Part shown: positions 35,140 to 43,486 of the stretch, piece by piece
Position numbering within the stretch: position 1 is the stretch's first letter
Layout of the letters: every line of letters begins with the position of its first letter
Assembly (NCBI GenBank): GCA_000155435.1
Contig: DS990260.1
Span: forward strand, 2,526,862-2,590,861
DNA length: 64,000 nt
Reading direction: 5' to 3'
Origin: Clostridiales bacterium 1_7_47FAA
GTDB taxonomy: Bacteria > Bacillota > Clostridia > Lachnospirales > Lachnospiraceae
Translations under genes and position numbers: made by a program
Notes under the pieces: generated by a model
The model's database searches: none
The model's input: the letters and a program-made list of their open reading frames with translations, nothing else
Told to the model about the DNA's origin: nothing

Positions 35140-35559
35140 CTAGAATGCAATGGAACTCAGTTCCTTAAATTTCTCTATGGACAGACGGGCCGGATAAATG
35201 GCCTTGATGTTCAGCCCGCCAATCAGATGTTCCTTGTCCGTATCGTTAAGCCTTGCAAACACTTCCCCCACATCATAGATGCGCCTTGCCATCTGCGCCA
35301 GCATGCAGTTTATATTGTCATCATCCGTGGCAGCCACCACCACGGATGCATTCTCAATGCCGGCATCCTCCAGCAGGTCCGGGTCCGTAACATTTCCCAC
35401 AATCTGGAAACCGCTGAAGTTAGGCGGCAGCTTGCGGAATGCATCATTGTCCTTGTCTATGATGATGACATCATCCCCATGCTCTGACAGTTCGCCTGCC
35501 AGCCCGGCGCCGAAACGGCTGCACCCTGCAATGATGATTGTCTTTTTCCTGTTCCACAT
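35140..35559 (-). CDS. RCK-type (TrkA-N) NAD-binding protein
   Basis: The 139-residue single-domain Rossmann protein has IIIAGCSRFGAGLAGEL, IIIDKDNDAFRKL and GNVTDPDLLEDAGI, and is a close paralogue of the gene at 30820-31257. AAAGGAGG lies upstream of the ATG. It is the first gene of the trk transcript (RCK, TrkA, TrkH, KdpD-like sensor). A GAATCTTTATA half-site on the plus strand (35662-35672) lies about 100 bp before it and resembles half a KdpE box in the opposite orientation. Role: nucleotide-sensing gate subunit of potassium uptake, inferred from family and position. Confidence 0.87.
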   Translation of the reverse strand: MWNRKKTIIIAGCSRFGAGLAGELSEHGDDVIIIDKDNDAFRKLPPNFSGFQIVGNVTDPDLLEDAGIENASVVVAATDDDNINCMLAQMARRIYDVGEVFARLNDTDKEHLIGGLNIKAIYPARLSIEKFKELSSIAF

Positions 35560-35717
35560 CCCCGTCCCCTCCTTTTCATCCTTCCATGTGTGGATAGCGC
35601 CATTATATACAATGGATTTGCAGAAAGCAATTATCTTGATATCTTCTTTATACGTGTGAAGGAATCTTTATAAAAGCTTGACAGGAACAGCGCGCGCCGG
35701 CAGGCGCCGCCGCAAAA

Positions 35718-35751
35718 GGGCTGCCGGGAAACATCTGCTTCCCGGCAGCCC
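35718..35751 (-). terminator. Rho-independent terminator of the kdp operon
   Basis: GGGCTGCCGGGA (35718-35729) pairs exactly with TCCCGGCAGCCC (35740-35751) around a 10-nt loop. On the minus strand the hairpin is followed by TTTTG. It lies 41 bp after the stop codon of the small membrane protein, the apparent last gene of the kdp transcript. Confidence 0.8.
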
Positions 35752-35791
35752 TCACTCCCATGCAAGGCTGTATGTTATCTATATCTCAAGT

Positions 35792-35989
35792 TTACATAAC
35801 TCCAAACACTTTGTAAAACACCCAGATAATGGTTCCTCCCACACATGCAATCGAGGCAACCACGCCAACCATGAAAATCGCGGCGGCCAGTTGAAGTACA
35901 ATACTTGACAGTACCGGAAAATGCCGGCATGCACGGTCTATTTCCTGCTCCATCGGGCTTTTGAGTTTTAAAATCATCTTAGCAATCAT
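35792..35989 (-). CDS. Small membrane protein at the end of the kdp operon
   Basis: Start set at MIAKMILKLKSPMEQEIDRA (35989), with AAAGGAGG 9 bp upstream; longer frames lack such a site. The 65-residue protein has a charged N-terminal 25 residues and then a long hydrophobic stretch that would make one or two membrane helices (SSIVLQLAAAIFMVGVVASI and CVGGTIIWVFYKVFGVM). I do not recognise a family. It is 94 bp after the KdpD-like sensor and just before a strong terminator, so it looks like a real last gene of kdpFABC-D. A role with the sensor or pump is possible. Confidence 0.7.
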   Translation of the reverse strand: MIAKMILKLKSPMEQEIDRACRHFPVLSSIVLQLAAAIFMVGVVASIACVGGTIIWVFYKVFGVM

Positions 35990-36083
35990 TGCAGGCACCT
36001 CCTTTTGATATCTTAAGGATACTGCACATTGCCGTAAAGATTCCATGCGTCTCTCAGCCAATCACATAAATTCCGTGCAAATA

Positions 36084-38066
36084 TTACCTGTGTTCCATGT
36101 CTCCCAGCCTGTAGGATGTCTCCTCCGCAATGATGTTAAGGACGTTCTTATCATTGGGCTTTATCATGTCCCCTCCGTCCAGTTCCACGCCGATGACCGC
36201 ATATACCTTATCGTTCTTGTAGACCGGGGTATAGCGGGCTTTGGAGCCGGGAAGGGTGTCCGTGGTGGCGCCTGCCTTATGGCGGTTCTTCCTGACCCAT
36301 GCCGCCACGGCCATCTCATCCGGGGATTTGAACAAGCCGGTAAGGCGGGCAGAGTCTTCGGATTCAGATGCAGGGTATATCCTCATCTGGTCCATTTTCC
36401 CGTTCCTTGTGTCATATATGACAATATTACGCTTTAAAAGGGTGCGCACCAGGCGGCCGCATATGTCCAGGATTTCCTCTCCTGTGGCGCCCTTCCTTAA
36501 GTTCCTGTTAATATCGAAAAGAATCTGCATATACCTGGACTCAGACTCTCCCCTGGCAGCCTCACGCTTCAGCTTTGCCGCCATGGAACTGGTTACAAGG
36601 GCGCATACCAGCATGGCTGCAAATGTAAACGGGTAAATGGACGCATCCGCCTGAAAGGTCAGACGCGGATCCGTAAAAAAGTAGTTGAACAGCAGCACCG
36701 ACAATACCGAGGCCAGCAGCCCGCACCAGCCGGCCCTTGTCATATATGCCACCAGCATGGTTCCCATCATGTATATCATGGCAGCGTTGATGACTCCCAG
36801 CTGATAATGATCCAGCACCAGCGACAATACGGTACAGAGCGCCATTATCGCGCCGGTCTTAAGGATATCCATCCATACCTTCCGTTTCTGGTCCGTGCTT
36901 ATTTTATACCTGCGTTCCACTGCCGTTGCATCGGGGATCACATAGACATCCATATTGGGCACTGCCTTAATCAGGCGGTCTATGATGGTGGGGCGCACAT
37001 ATAGTGTGTGGCGTTTCCTCACGGAACGCCCTATCACTATTTTGGAAATGCCGTTCTGCCTTGCATAGGAAGCCACCTGTTCCACTATGTCATCCCCGTA
37101 CAGGGTAATGACATTGGCCCTGAACTGCTTGGCCAGGCTGATATTGGCTTCCATGCTCCTGCTGATCCTGCTGTGCTCCCGTTTTAAATGCTCTGTCTCC
37201 ACCAGCACCGCCGTAAAGTCCGCATGGAACGCCCCCGCCATCCTGGCCGCTGTCCGTATGACCCTTGCATTGGTGGGGGAAGGGGACAGACAGACCAGCA
37301 CATGTTCATTGGTAAAATATTCCTTTCCTGCCGCATCCCGCTCCCGGATGACTTCCCGGTTCACCCGGTCCGCGGTGCGCCGCAATGCTATCTCGCGCAG
37401 GGCTGAAAGGTTCTCCACTGTAAAGAAACTGATTTTCGCCTTATCCGCCTGGTTTTTATGGTATATCTTGCCCTCCTCCAGACGCTGGCGCAGTTCTTCC
37501 GGCGCAATATCCACCAACTCCACCTGGCTGGCATTGTCAAATACGGAATCCGGGATGCGCTCACTGACACGCACATGGGTGATGGATGCAACTATATCAT
37601 GAAGGCTCTCCAGATGCTGCACATTGAGCGTAGTATACACGTTTATGCCTGCATCCAGGAGTTCAATCACATCCTGATAGCGTTTCCTGTGGCGGCAGCC
37701 CTGGGCATTGGTATGGGCCAGCTCATCCACCAGGATCAGGTCCGGCCTGCGTATCAGGGCGGCATCCAGATCAAACTCCCGCAGCGTGATTCCCTTATAT
37801 TCCACGTACCTGGGAGTCAGGAATTCCAGCCCGTCAAGAAGGGCCATGGTATCCGGCCTGTCGTGGGGTTCAATATACCCTGCCACCACATCCCTGCCCG
37901 CTTCTTTTTCCTGGCGCGCCGCGTCCAGCATGGTATATGTCTTGCCCACACCGGCCGCATATCCGAAGAATATCTTTAATTTTCCCTTCCCATCCGGTTC
38001 ACCTTCCGGGAAATTCTGTCTGAGCAGAAGCTCCGGGTCGGGCCTGCTGTCCCATTCCTTGTCCAT
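36084..38066 (-). CDS. kdpD: KdpD sensor half without histidine kinase module
   Basis: The 660-residue protein carries the KdpD N-domain with Walker A GYAAGVGKTYTML at about 35-47 and Walker B LILVDELAHTN. A USP domain follows (about 250-370) with S-P-S, 20 residues, then FTAVL, close to the SxS-X20-FTAxY signature reported for c-di-AMP binding in S. aureus KdpD. Then come four DUF4118 helices (LSVLLFNYFFTDPRLTFQ) and a GAF-like domain (about 520-655), where it stops. Classical KdpD has about 240 more residues of kinase. No H-box or ATPase is present, and there is no frameshift remnant downstream. The kinase function is encoded by separate genes at 28920 and perhaps 31496. It follows kdpC after 131 bp. 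Confidence 0.9.
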   Translation of the reverse strand: MDKEWDSRPDPELLLRQNFPEGEPDGKGKLKIFFGYAAGVGKTYTMLDAARQEKEAGRDVVAGYIEPHDRPDTMALLDGLEFLTPRYVEYKGITLREFDLDAALIRRPDLILVDELAHTNAQGCRHRKRYQDVIELLDAGINVYTTLNVQHLESLHDIVASITHVRVSERIPDSVFDNASQVELVDIAPEELRQRLEEGKIYHKNQADKAKISFFTVENLSALREIALRRTADRVNREVIRERDAAGKEYFTNEHVLVCLSPSPTNARVIRTAARMAGAFHADFTAVLVETEHLKREHSRISRSMEANISLAKQFRANVITLYGDDIVEQVASYARQNGISKIVIGRSVRKRHTLYVRPTIIDRLIKAVPNMDVYVIPDATAVERRYKISTDQKRKVWMDILKTGAIMALCTVLSLVLDHYQLGVINAAMIYMMGTMLVAYMTRAGWCGLLASVLSVLLFNYFFTDPRLTFQADASIYPFTFAAMLVCALVTSSMAAKLKREAARGESESRYMQILFDINRNLRKGATGEEILDICGRLVRTLLKRNIVIYDTRNGKMDQMRIYPASESEDSARLTGLFKSPDEMAVAAWVRKNRHKAGATTDTLPGSKARYTPVYKNDKVYAVIGVELDGGDMIKPNDKNVLNIIAEETSYRLGDMEHR

Positions 38067-38197
38067 ATGGTTCCTCCTTACCTGATTATGTATTCCCCAG
38101 GAATATCTATGTAAATCCTGCTTTTACGGCAGGTATACCCAAAGACAGCTTTAGAGCTGCCGCATCCGCGGCAACTCTCTTGGCATGTCTGGAAACA

Positions 38198-38803
38198 TCA
38201 AAGCAGGCCATCCAGGGCAAGATTTACCTTCAGCACATTCACCCTTGGTTCTCCCATGATTCCTAAAAACTTTCCTGTGGTATACTTTTGGATGACGGAC
38301 TCCACCTCTTCCACGGACATCCCCCTTGCGCTGGCAATCCGCTCAGCCTGGTACCCGGCTGCTGCCGGTGAAATCTCAGGGTCAAGTCCGCTGCCTGAAC
38401 AGGTAACCAGATCCACGGGAATGGGTTCATCCCCCTTTTCAGGATGGGCCTCCCTGATTTTCTCCACGCGCTCAGCCACCATGGCCTCCAGTTCCTCACC
38501 TGCCGGTGTCTTGTTGGATGCCCATGAATACATCAGCGGCTCCCCATTTTCACCGGTAAATGTAGATGTGTCCACATTCATGATCCTGCCCCACAGATAC
38601 TGGCTGCCTGTAAATTCCTGGGCCAGCAGGGCGCTTCCGTATTTCCTGCCGTCATTGCCTGTTATGATGGAGCCTTCGGCCTTATTGCCGAATGCCGCAT
38701 TGGCTGCCGCGGTAATGACCGCCGGGTATATGATGCTTGTAATCACCATCATGATCAGGAAAAATCCTATCATTTTAGGTAAGACTGATTTTATTGTTTT
38801 CAT
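38198..38803 (-). CDS. kdpC: Potassium-transporting ATPase subunit C
   Basis: The 201-residue protein has a single N-terminal membrane helix (about 8-32, MIGFFLIMMVITSIIYPAVIT) and the KdpC body with GSALLAQEFTGSQYLWGR (compare SxLIGQxFxxxxYFxGR), SGSGLDPEISPAAAGYQAERIA and GEPRVNVLKVNLALD. KdpC is the subunit that helps assemble and stabilise the KdpFABC K+ pump. It follows kdpB after 73 bp. A ribosome site GAGGAGAGG precedes the ATG. The protein is complete and of normal length. Confidence 0.95.
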   Translation of the reverse strand: MKTIKSVLPKMIGFFLIMMVITSIIYPAVITAAANAAFGNKAEGSIITGNDGRKYGSALLAQEFTGSQYLWGRIMNVDTSTFTGENGEPLMYSWASNKTPAGEELEAMVAERVEKIREAHPEKGDEPIPVDLVTCSGSGLDPEISPAAAGYQAERIASARGMSVEEVESVIQKYTTGKFLGIMGEPRVNVLKVNLALDGLL

Positions 38804-38876
38804 AGCTATCCTCTCCTCATTATGAGCACTTTTATGTTACTTACCCGGATACGCTCTGGTACTGCATTGCGCAGTA

Positions 38877-40949
38877 CTAGCCGACTAATCCCGAAGCCGT
38901 AATCAGCACATCGATCATCTTAATGGCAATGAACGGTATGACGATTCCTCCAAGTCCATATACCAGAAGGTTTCCGCGGAGCATCTGCGCCGCCGGCACC
39001 TCCCTGTAGCGGACGCCCTTAAGGGCCAGTGGGATCAGGGCCACGATAATCAGGGCATTGTATATGATGGCTGAGAATACCGCGCTGTCAGCGCTGTGAA
39101 GCCCCATGATGTTGAGCGCCCCCAGTCCGGGATAAAGTCCCATGAACAGCGCGGGGATGATGGCAAAATACTTGGCAACATCATTGGCAATGCTGAACGT
39201 GGTCAGGGACCCCCTTGTCATCAGCAGCTGTTTCCCAATCTTTACAATCTCAATCAGCTTGGTCGGTGAGGAATCCAGGTCTACCATATTGCCAGCCTCC
39301 TTGGCTGCCTGGGTGCCTGTATTCATGGCCACCGCCACGTCTGCCTGTGCCAGGGCCGGCGCGTCATTGGTACCGTCGCCTGTCATGGCTACCAGATGTC
39401 CCTTGGACTGGTAATCACGTATCATTTCCAGTTTTGCCTCAGGGGTGGCCTCTGCCAGGAAGTCATCCACACCTGCCTCAGCCGCAATGGAGGCGGCCGT
39501 CAGGGGGTTATCGCCTGTAATCATGATGGTCCTGATACCCATCTTGCGCAGGTCAGCGAATTTCTCCTTTACGCCCTGCTTAACAATATCCTTTAATTCA
39601 ACCACACCCATGACCCGGCCATTCCTGGCAACCACCAGGGGGGTGCCGCCCTGGTTGGCAATCCTGGTCACGGTCTGTGTACATTCATCGCTAAAACTTC
39701 CTCCATGTTCCTCCACGTACCGCTTCACGGCATCGGCAGCGCCCTTCCTGATTTCATTTCCATTATAATCAATGCCGCTCATCCTGGTCTTGGCCGTAAA
39801 GGGTACGAATCTGGCATGGAGCTCTTCCATGTTCCTTCCCCTGATCCCAAACCGTTCCTTTGCCAGGATTACGATGCTTCGGCCCTCAGGCGTCTCATCT
39901 GCCAGGGATGACAGCTGGGCGGCGTCTGCCAGTTCCTTCCCGTCATTGCCGTCAACCGGGATGAATGCATCCGCCTGCCTGTTTCCCAAGGTAATGGTAC
40001 CTGTCTTATCCAGAAGCAGCGTATCCACATCGCCCGCGGCCTCGATTGCACGGCCGCTCATGGCCAGTACATTGGCCTGGTTCAGACGGCTCATGCCCGC
40101 AATGCCGATGGCGGAAAGCAGGGCGCCGATGGTGGTGGGGGCCAGACAGATTAACAGAGCCACCAGGTTTGTCACGGATGTGGGATCCGCCATGCCAGCC
40201 TCCCTGGATGAAAACAGGGAGTAGGAATACAGGGACATGGTAACCAGCATGAATATAATGGACAATGCCACCAGGAAAATCTGGAGCGCCAGTTCATTGG
40301 GGGTCTTTTTACGGGAAGCGCCTTCTACCATGGCAATCATCTTATCCATGAAGCCCTCGCCCGGATTGCTGCTTACCTCCACCACAATCCAGTCCGATAT
40401 GACGGTTGTACCTCCTGTCACCGCGCTTCTGTCGCCTCCGCTTTCACGGATTACAGGGGCGGATTCTCCGGTAATCGCGCTCTCATCCACCGAGGCCGCG
40501 CCTTCTATCACATCGCCGTCCGCCGGGATCTGCTCACCGGCCTTTATATATACAATATCACCTTTTTTCAGTTCTGTGGATTTAACCTGTGTGATTTTAT
40601 CTTTCTGGCCAGCAGATGGTATCCTGGACGCCATTGTGTCCCTTCTGCCCGCCCTCAGCGCATCTGCCTGGGCCTTGCCCCTGCCCTCTGCGATTGCCTC
40701 GGCAAAGTTGCCGAACAGTACGGTGAACCAGAGGATGACTGATATGGCAAGTATGTACCCGGGCTTTGCATCCCTTACGCCAGCCAGTGCAAAGATGAAC
40801 ATGACCAGGGTCAGTATGGCTGACACAAATACCATGAACATGACCGGGTTCCTGACCTGGGTCCCTGGATTCAGCTTTATGAAGGAATCCTTTATGGCCC
40901 GGCCTACTATCTTTCTATCGGAAAATATATTCTTTTTACGTTCACTCAT
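38877..40949 (-). CDS. kdpB: Potassium-transporting ATPase subunit B (P-type ATPase)
   Basis: The 690-residue subunit is a P-type ATPase. It has the actuator motif ITGES ([10 protein letters not shown]), the phosphorylation motif [12 protein letters not shown], the nucleotide-binding [10 protein letters not shown] and the hinge [22 protein letters not shown]. It hydrolyses ATP to drive K+ through KdpA. It follows kdpA after 15 bp and precedes kdpC. All catalytic residues are in place and the length is normal. Confidence 0.97.
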   Translation of the reverse strand: MSERKKNIFSDRKIVGRAIKDSFIKLNPGTQVRNPVMFMVFVSAILTLVMFIFALAGVRDAKPGYILAISVILWFTVLFGNFAEAIAEGRGKAQADALRAGRRDTMASRIPSAGQKDKITQVKSTELKKGDIVYIKAGEQIPADGDVIEGAASVDESAITGESAPVIRESGGDRSAVTGGTTVISDWIVVEVSSNPGEGFMDKMIAMVEGASRKKTPNELALQIFLVALSIIFMLVTMSLYSYSLFSSREAGMADPTSVTNLVALLICLAPTTIGALLSAIGIAGMSRLNQANVLAMSGRAIEAAGDVDTLLLDKTGTITLGNRQADAFIPVDGNDGKELADAAQLSSLADETPEGRSIVILAKERFGIRGRNMEELHARFVPFTAKTRMSGIDYNGNEIRKGAADAVKRYVEEHGGSFSDECTQTVTRIANQGGTPLVVARNGRVMGVVELKDIVKQGVKEKFADLRKMGIRTIMITGDNPLTAASIAAEAGVDDFLAEATPEAKLEMIRDYQSKGHLVAMTGDGTNDAPALAQADVAVAMNTGTQAAKEAGNMVDLDSSPTKLIEIVKIGKQLLMTRGSLTTFSIANDVAKYFAIIPALFMGLYPGLGALNIMGLHSADSAVFSAIIYNALIIVALIPLALKGVRYREVPAAQMLRGNLLVYGLGGIVIPFIAIKMIDVLITASGLVG

Positions 40950-40964
40950 GTCTCATTGACCTCC

Positions 40965-42716
40965 CTAAGCTATCATCTGGAAGAACTCAGCAACCGGTCC
41001 CAGTGACAATGCCGGGAAAAAGCTGAGAGCGCCTACTAACAGCACCACAAATATCAGTAAGGATATAAACATGGCATTGTGCGTGGGAAGGGTGCCGGAG
41101 CTTACCGCTACCTTCTTCTTGCCCACCAGGCTGCCTGCGATAGCCAGTGTCGCGAACATTGGCAGGAATCTTACAAAAAGCATGACCAGTCCAATGCTCA
41201 CATTTAGGAATGGGGTATTTGCATTGAATCCTGCAAACGCCGAACCATTATTGCCGCCTGCGGATGAATATGCGTACAGCATCTCGGACAGTCCATGGGC
41301 GCCCGGGTTATTCAGGCTGTCATGGGTGGAAGGAAGCAGGGCTGCAATCCCGCTGCCCACCAGGATGGCAATGGGGGTTGCCAGACATACAAGGACTGCC
41401 ATCTTCATTTCAAAAGGCTCTATCTTCTTACACAGGTACTCCGGCGTACGGCCCACCATCAATCCTGCTATGAACACGGTCATGATGGCAAATCCAATCA
41501 TGCCGTACAGCCCGCAGCCCGTTCCTCCGAATACCACCTCGCCAAGCTGCATCAGAAGCATCGGGACAAGTCCGCCAAGGGGCGTGTAGCTGTCATGCAT
41601 GGAGTTGACGGAACCATTGGAGGCAGCCGTTGTAAAGGTTGCCCAGGTAGCGGAAGTGGCGATGCCGAACCTTGTCTCCTTGCCTTCCATGTTGCCTCCT
41701 GCCTGTCCTTCGGTCCCCATGTATACGGAGCCGTCCTGGGCCAGCTGGGGCGTGCCCGCCTGCTCATTATAGCCCACAACCACAAGGGCCACCGCCAGCA
41801 TGATGAACATGGCAAGGAAGATGGCAATTCCCTGGCGCTTATCCTTTACATTGCGTCCAAAGGTAAAACAGAGTCCTGCAGGAATCAGCAGCAGGGAAAT
41901 CATTTCAAATAAATTGGAAAGGGGGGTGGGGTTCTCAAACGGATGGGCCGAGTTATTGCCCCAGAACCCGCCTCCGTTGGTCCCCAGCTGCTTGATGGCA
42001 ATCTGGCTTGCGCCGGGGCCTAAGGGAACCACTGCCTTGGTCACTTTTGTCGTGGTGCCGTCTTCATTTTCCACCACCACCGGCTCCAGCAGCTGTACTT
42101 CATCATACTGTTTAAACGTCTGGGGCACTCCCTGTGATGCAATGACAAGGGATACAGCCATTGACAGAGGAATCAGTATGTAAAGGACCGTCTTTGTCAT
42201 ATCCGCATAAAAGTTTCCGATACCTGTTTTCTTTACCCTCACAAATCCCCTGATCAGGGCAAACAGGACCGCAATCCCGATAGCGGCTGACACGAAGTTC
42301 TGGAAATTCAGTCCCAGCATCTGGCTGAAATAGCTCAGTGTGGATTCTCCTGAATAAGCCTGCCAGTTGGTATTGGTGGTAAAGCTTGCTGCCGTGTTAA
42401 AGCCCAGGTGCCAGCTTGTGCCCCCAATCCCTTCCGGATTCAGCGGAAGGAACTTCTGGAAACAGAGGATGGCCCACAGGACAAACAGGCTCAGCACACT
42501 GAAAACCGCTGCACAGACCGAATACTTCTTCCAGTCCATATCCTCATCCGGGTCTATTTTAAGCACCCTGTAAATCACGCGCTCAACCGGCTGCAATACG
42601 CCTGAGAGGAAAACATGTTCCCCATTCATAACCTTACCCATATAACTTCCAAGGGGTATTGCCAGCAGTACAAGTATTACACAATACACAACCATCTGTA
42701 CCGTTACATTCATCAT
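40965..42716 (-). CDS. kdpA: Potassium-transporting ATPase subunit A
   Basis: The 583-residue polytopic subunit binds and translocates K+. The four filter-like loops are present (FNTAASFTTNTNWQAYSGE, LGTNGGGFWGNNSAHPFENP, TAASNGSVNSMHDSYTPLGG and SSAGGNNGSAFAGFN), as in all KdpA. The start codon overlaps the kdpF stop (TGATG arrangement), indicating coupled translation; an ATG three bases on is equally possible. First large gene of the high-affinity, low-K+-induced pump operon. Confidence 0.97.
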   Translation of the reverse strand: MMNVTVQMVVYCVILVLLAIPLGSYMGKVMNGEHVFLSGVLQPVERVIYRVLKIDPDEDMDWKKYSVCAAVFSVLSLFVLWAILCFQKFLPLNPEGIGGTSWHLGFNTAASFTTNTNWQAYSGESTLSYFSQMLGLNFQNFVSAAIGIAVLFALIRGFVRVKKTGIGNFYADMTKTVLYILIPLSMAVSLVIASQGVPQTFKQYDEVQLLEPVVVENEDGTTTKVTKAVVPLGPGASQIAIKQLGTNGGGFWGNNSAHPFENPTPLSNLFEMISLLLIPAGLCFTFGRNVKDKRQGIAIFLAMFIMLAVALVVVGYNEQAGTPQLAQDGSVYMGTEGQAGGNMEGKETRFGIATSATWATFTTAASNGSVNSMHDSYTPLGGLVPMLLMQLGEVVFGGTGCGLYGMIGFAIMTVFIAGLMVGRTPEYLCKKIEPFEMKMAVLVCLATPIAILVGSGIAALLPSTHDSLNNPGAHGLSEMLYAYSSAGGNNGSAFAGFNANTPFLNVSIGLVMLFVRFLPMFATLAIAGSLVGKKKVAVSSGTLPTHNAMFISLLIFVVLLVGALSFFPALSLGPVAEFFQMIA

Positions 42717-42802
42717 TGTTTATCACCTCTCAATAGTATAATGACCAGATAGGCCAACAGGAAAACTGCGGTTACACCTATGATACCTAACAGTACTGAC
42801 AT
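42713..42802 (-). CDS. kdpF: Potassium-transporting ATPase small subunit F
   Basis: A 29-residue single-helix protein, MSVLLGIIGVTAVFLLAYLV followed by IILLRGDKQ, starts at 42802 with GAGGAGG 9 bp upstream. Size, the single membrane span and position directly before kdpA are exactly those of KdpF, a lipid-like stabiliser of the Kdp complex. Its TGA overlaps the kdpA ATG. The gene is short enough that automatic calling usually misses it. Confidence 0.92.
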   Translation of the reverse strand: MSVLLGIIGVTAVFLLAYLVIILLRGDKQ

Positions 42803-42830
42803 CGATTTTTCCTCCTCGTTTTAAGATAGG

Positions 42831-42867
42831 GGTATGGTATCACACGTGGGAATAAAGATTCCATACC
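42831..42867 (-). promoter_or_regulatory. Inverted repeat in the kdpF leader
   Basis: GGTATGG (42831-42837) and CCATACC (42861-42867) pair around a 23-nt loop that itself contains a GGAATCTTTATTCC palindrome-like stretch on the minus strand. It lies 29 bp before the kdpF start codon. It could be an operator or an RNA hairpin near the ribosome site. Confidence 0.45.
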
Positions 42868-42883
42868 ATAGCCGGGTCCTTTT

Positions 42884-42900
42884 TATAAAGAATCTATAAA
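42884..42900 (-). promoter_or_regulatory. Candidate KdpE box upstream of kdpFABC
   Basis: On the minus strand TTTATA-GATTC-TTTATA (42900-42884) has the same spacing as the E. coli KdpE site and nearly the same spacer as the box at 31344-31360. A TTGACG lies 3 bp upstream of it. Another GGAATCTTTA half-site is at 42961-42970 on the plus strand, in front of the divergent small gene. Confidence 0.8.
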
Positions 42901-43015
42901 TACGTCAAGGGATATCCCGGTCTTAATGATAACTTAATGCCGTACCCGAAACTGCATATGGAATCTTTAAGCCTTCGGTACTAGACTGAAGGTATCTCAA
43001 AGGAGGTGACCTTAT

Positions 43016-43114
43016 ATGATGAAAGAGATAAAAAAGGACCTGGCCTGTTTGGGTATAATGACCGTGGTTTCCGCGTTAGCAATAGGGTTAAGGTTTCTTA
43101 TATGGATGTCTTAG
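43016..43114 (+). CDS. Small 32-residue membrane peptide gene divergent from kdpF
   Basis: ATGATG at 43016-43021 starts a 32-residue frame (MMKEIKKDLACLGIMTVVSA then LAIGLRFLIWMS) preceded by a textbook AAAGGAGGTGACC site at the right distance. The product has a basic amphipathic start and one membrane helix, like a small regulatory subunit or stress peptide. It has its own hairpin leader (CCTTC/GAAGG at about 42972-42992) and a terminator downstream at 43237-43284. It diverges from kdpFABC and shares the control region with the KdpE box. I know no homologue. Confidence 0.65.
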   Translation: MMKEIKKDLACLGIMTVVSALAIGLRFLIWMS

Positions 43115-43134
43115 AATAGATTGGCAGATGGATT

Positions 43135-43236
43135 TGATGTGAAATGGATTTGATGTGTAAGTAGCTTTAATGTGTAAGTAGATTTAATATGTAAGTAGCT
43201 TTAATATGTAAGTATGTTTAATGTATAAGTATGTTT
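43135..43236. repeat. 17-bp tandem repeat
   Basis: Units of the type GTAAGTAGCTTTAATAT recur with a strict 17-bp step (43157, 43174, 43191, 43208, 43225), with decayed copies before. It lies between the small gene and its terminator. No protein is encoded. Confidence 0.88.
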
Positions 43237-43284
43237 GAGGCGGAGGCCATACAGTTGTAATTGATACTGCATGGCCTCCGCCTC
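43237..43284 (+). terminator. Strong hairpin terminator after the small peptide gene
   Basis: GAGGCGGAGGCCAT (43237-43250) pairs exactly with ATGGCCTCCGCCTC (43271-43284), 14 bp with a 20-nt loop, followed by ATTTTG. It ends the transcript of the small gene at 43016. The following 43285-43486 is T-rich with loose TTTATTCC/TTTATCCC repeats and nothing else recognisable. Confidence 0.8.
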
Positions 43285-43486
43285 ATTTTGTCCTGATTTT
43301 GTTCTAATTTATTCCTGCTTTAGTTCTAAATTTATTCCTAATCTATCCCTATCGTCCTTGTTTATCCCTTATTTATCCCTAATTTAGTCCCGAATCAGAC
43401 CTTACCTCCCTCCCCCCTTATATCCAGCCCAATCTGCCTTAATTCTCGTTCCCCACCGTGCAGTCCGGTCCGCCAGCGGAATATGG

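Noticed and set aside
36084..38066. Truncated kdpD as a pseudogene or sequencing frameshift
   Set aside because: The frame ends cleanly, no kinase remnant occurs in any frame downstream (35560-36083 holds another small gene and a terminator), and separate kinase genes exist.
42803..43015. c-di-AMP (ydaO-type) riboswitch before kdpF
   Set aside because: Such riboswitches often control K+ genes, but the leader is too short and lacks the conserved blocks; a KdpE box accounts for control.
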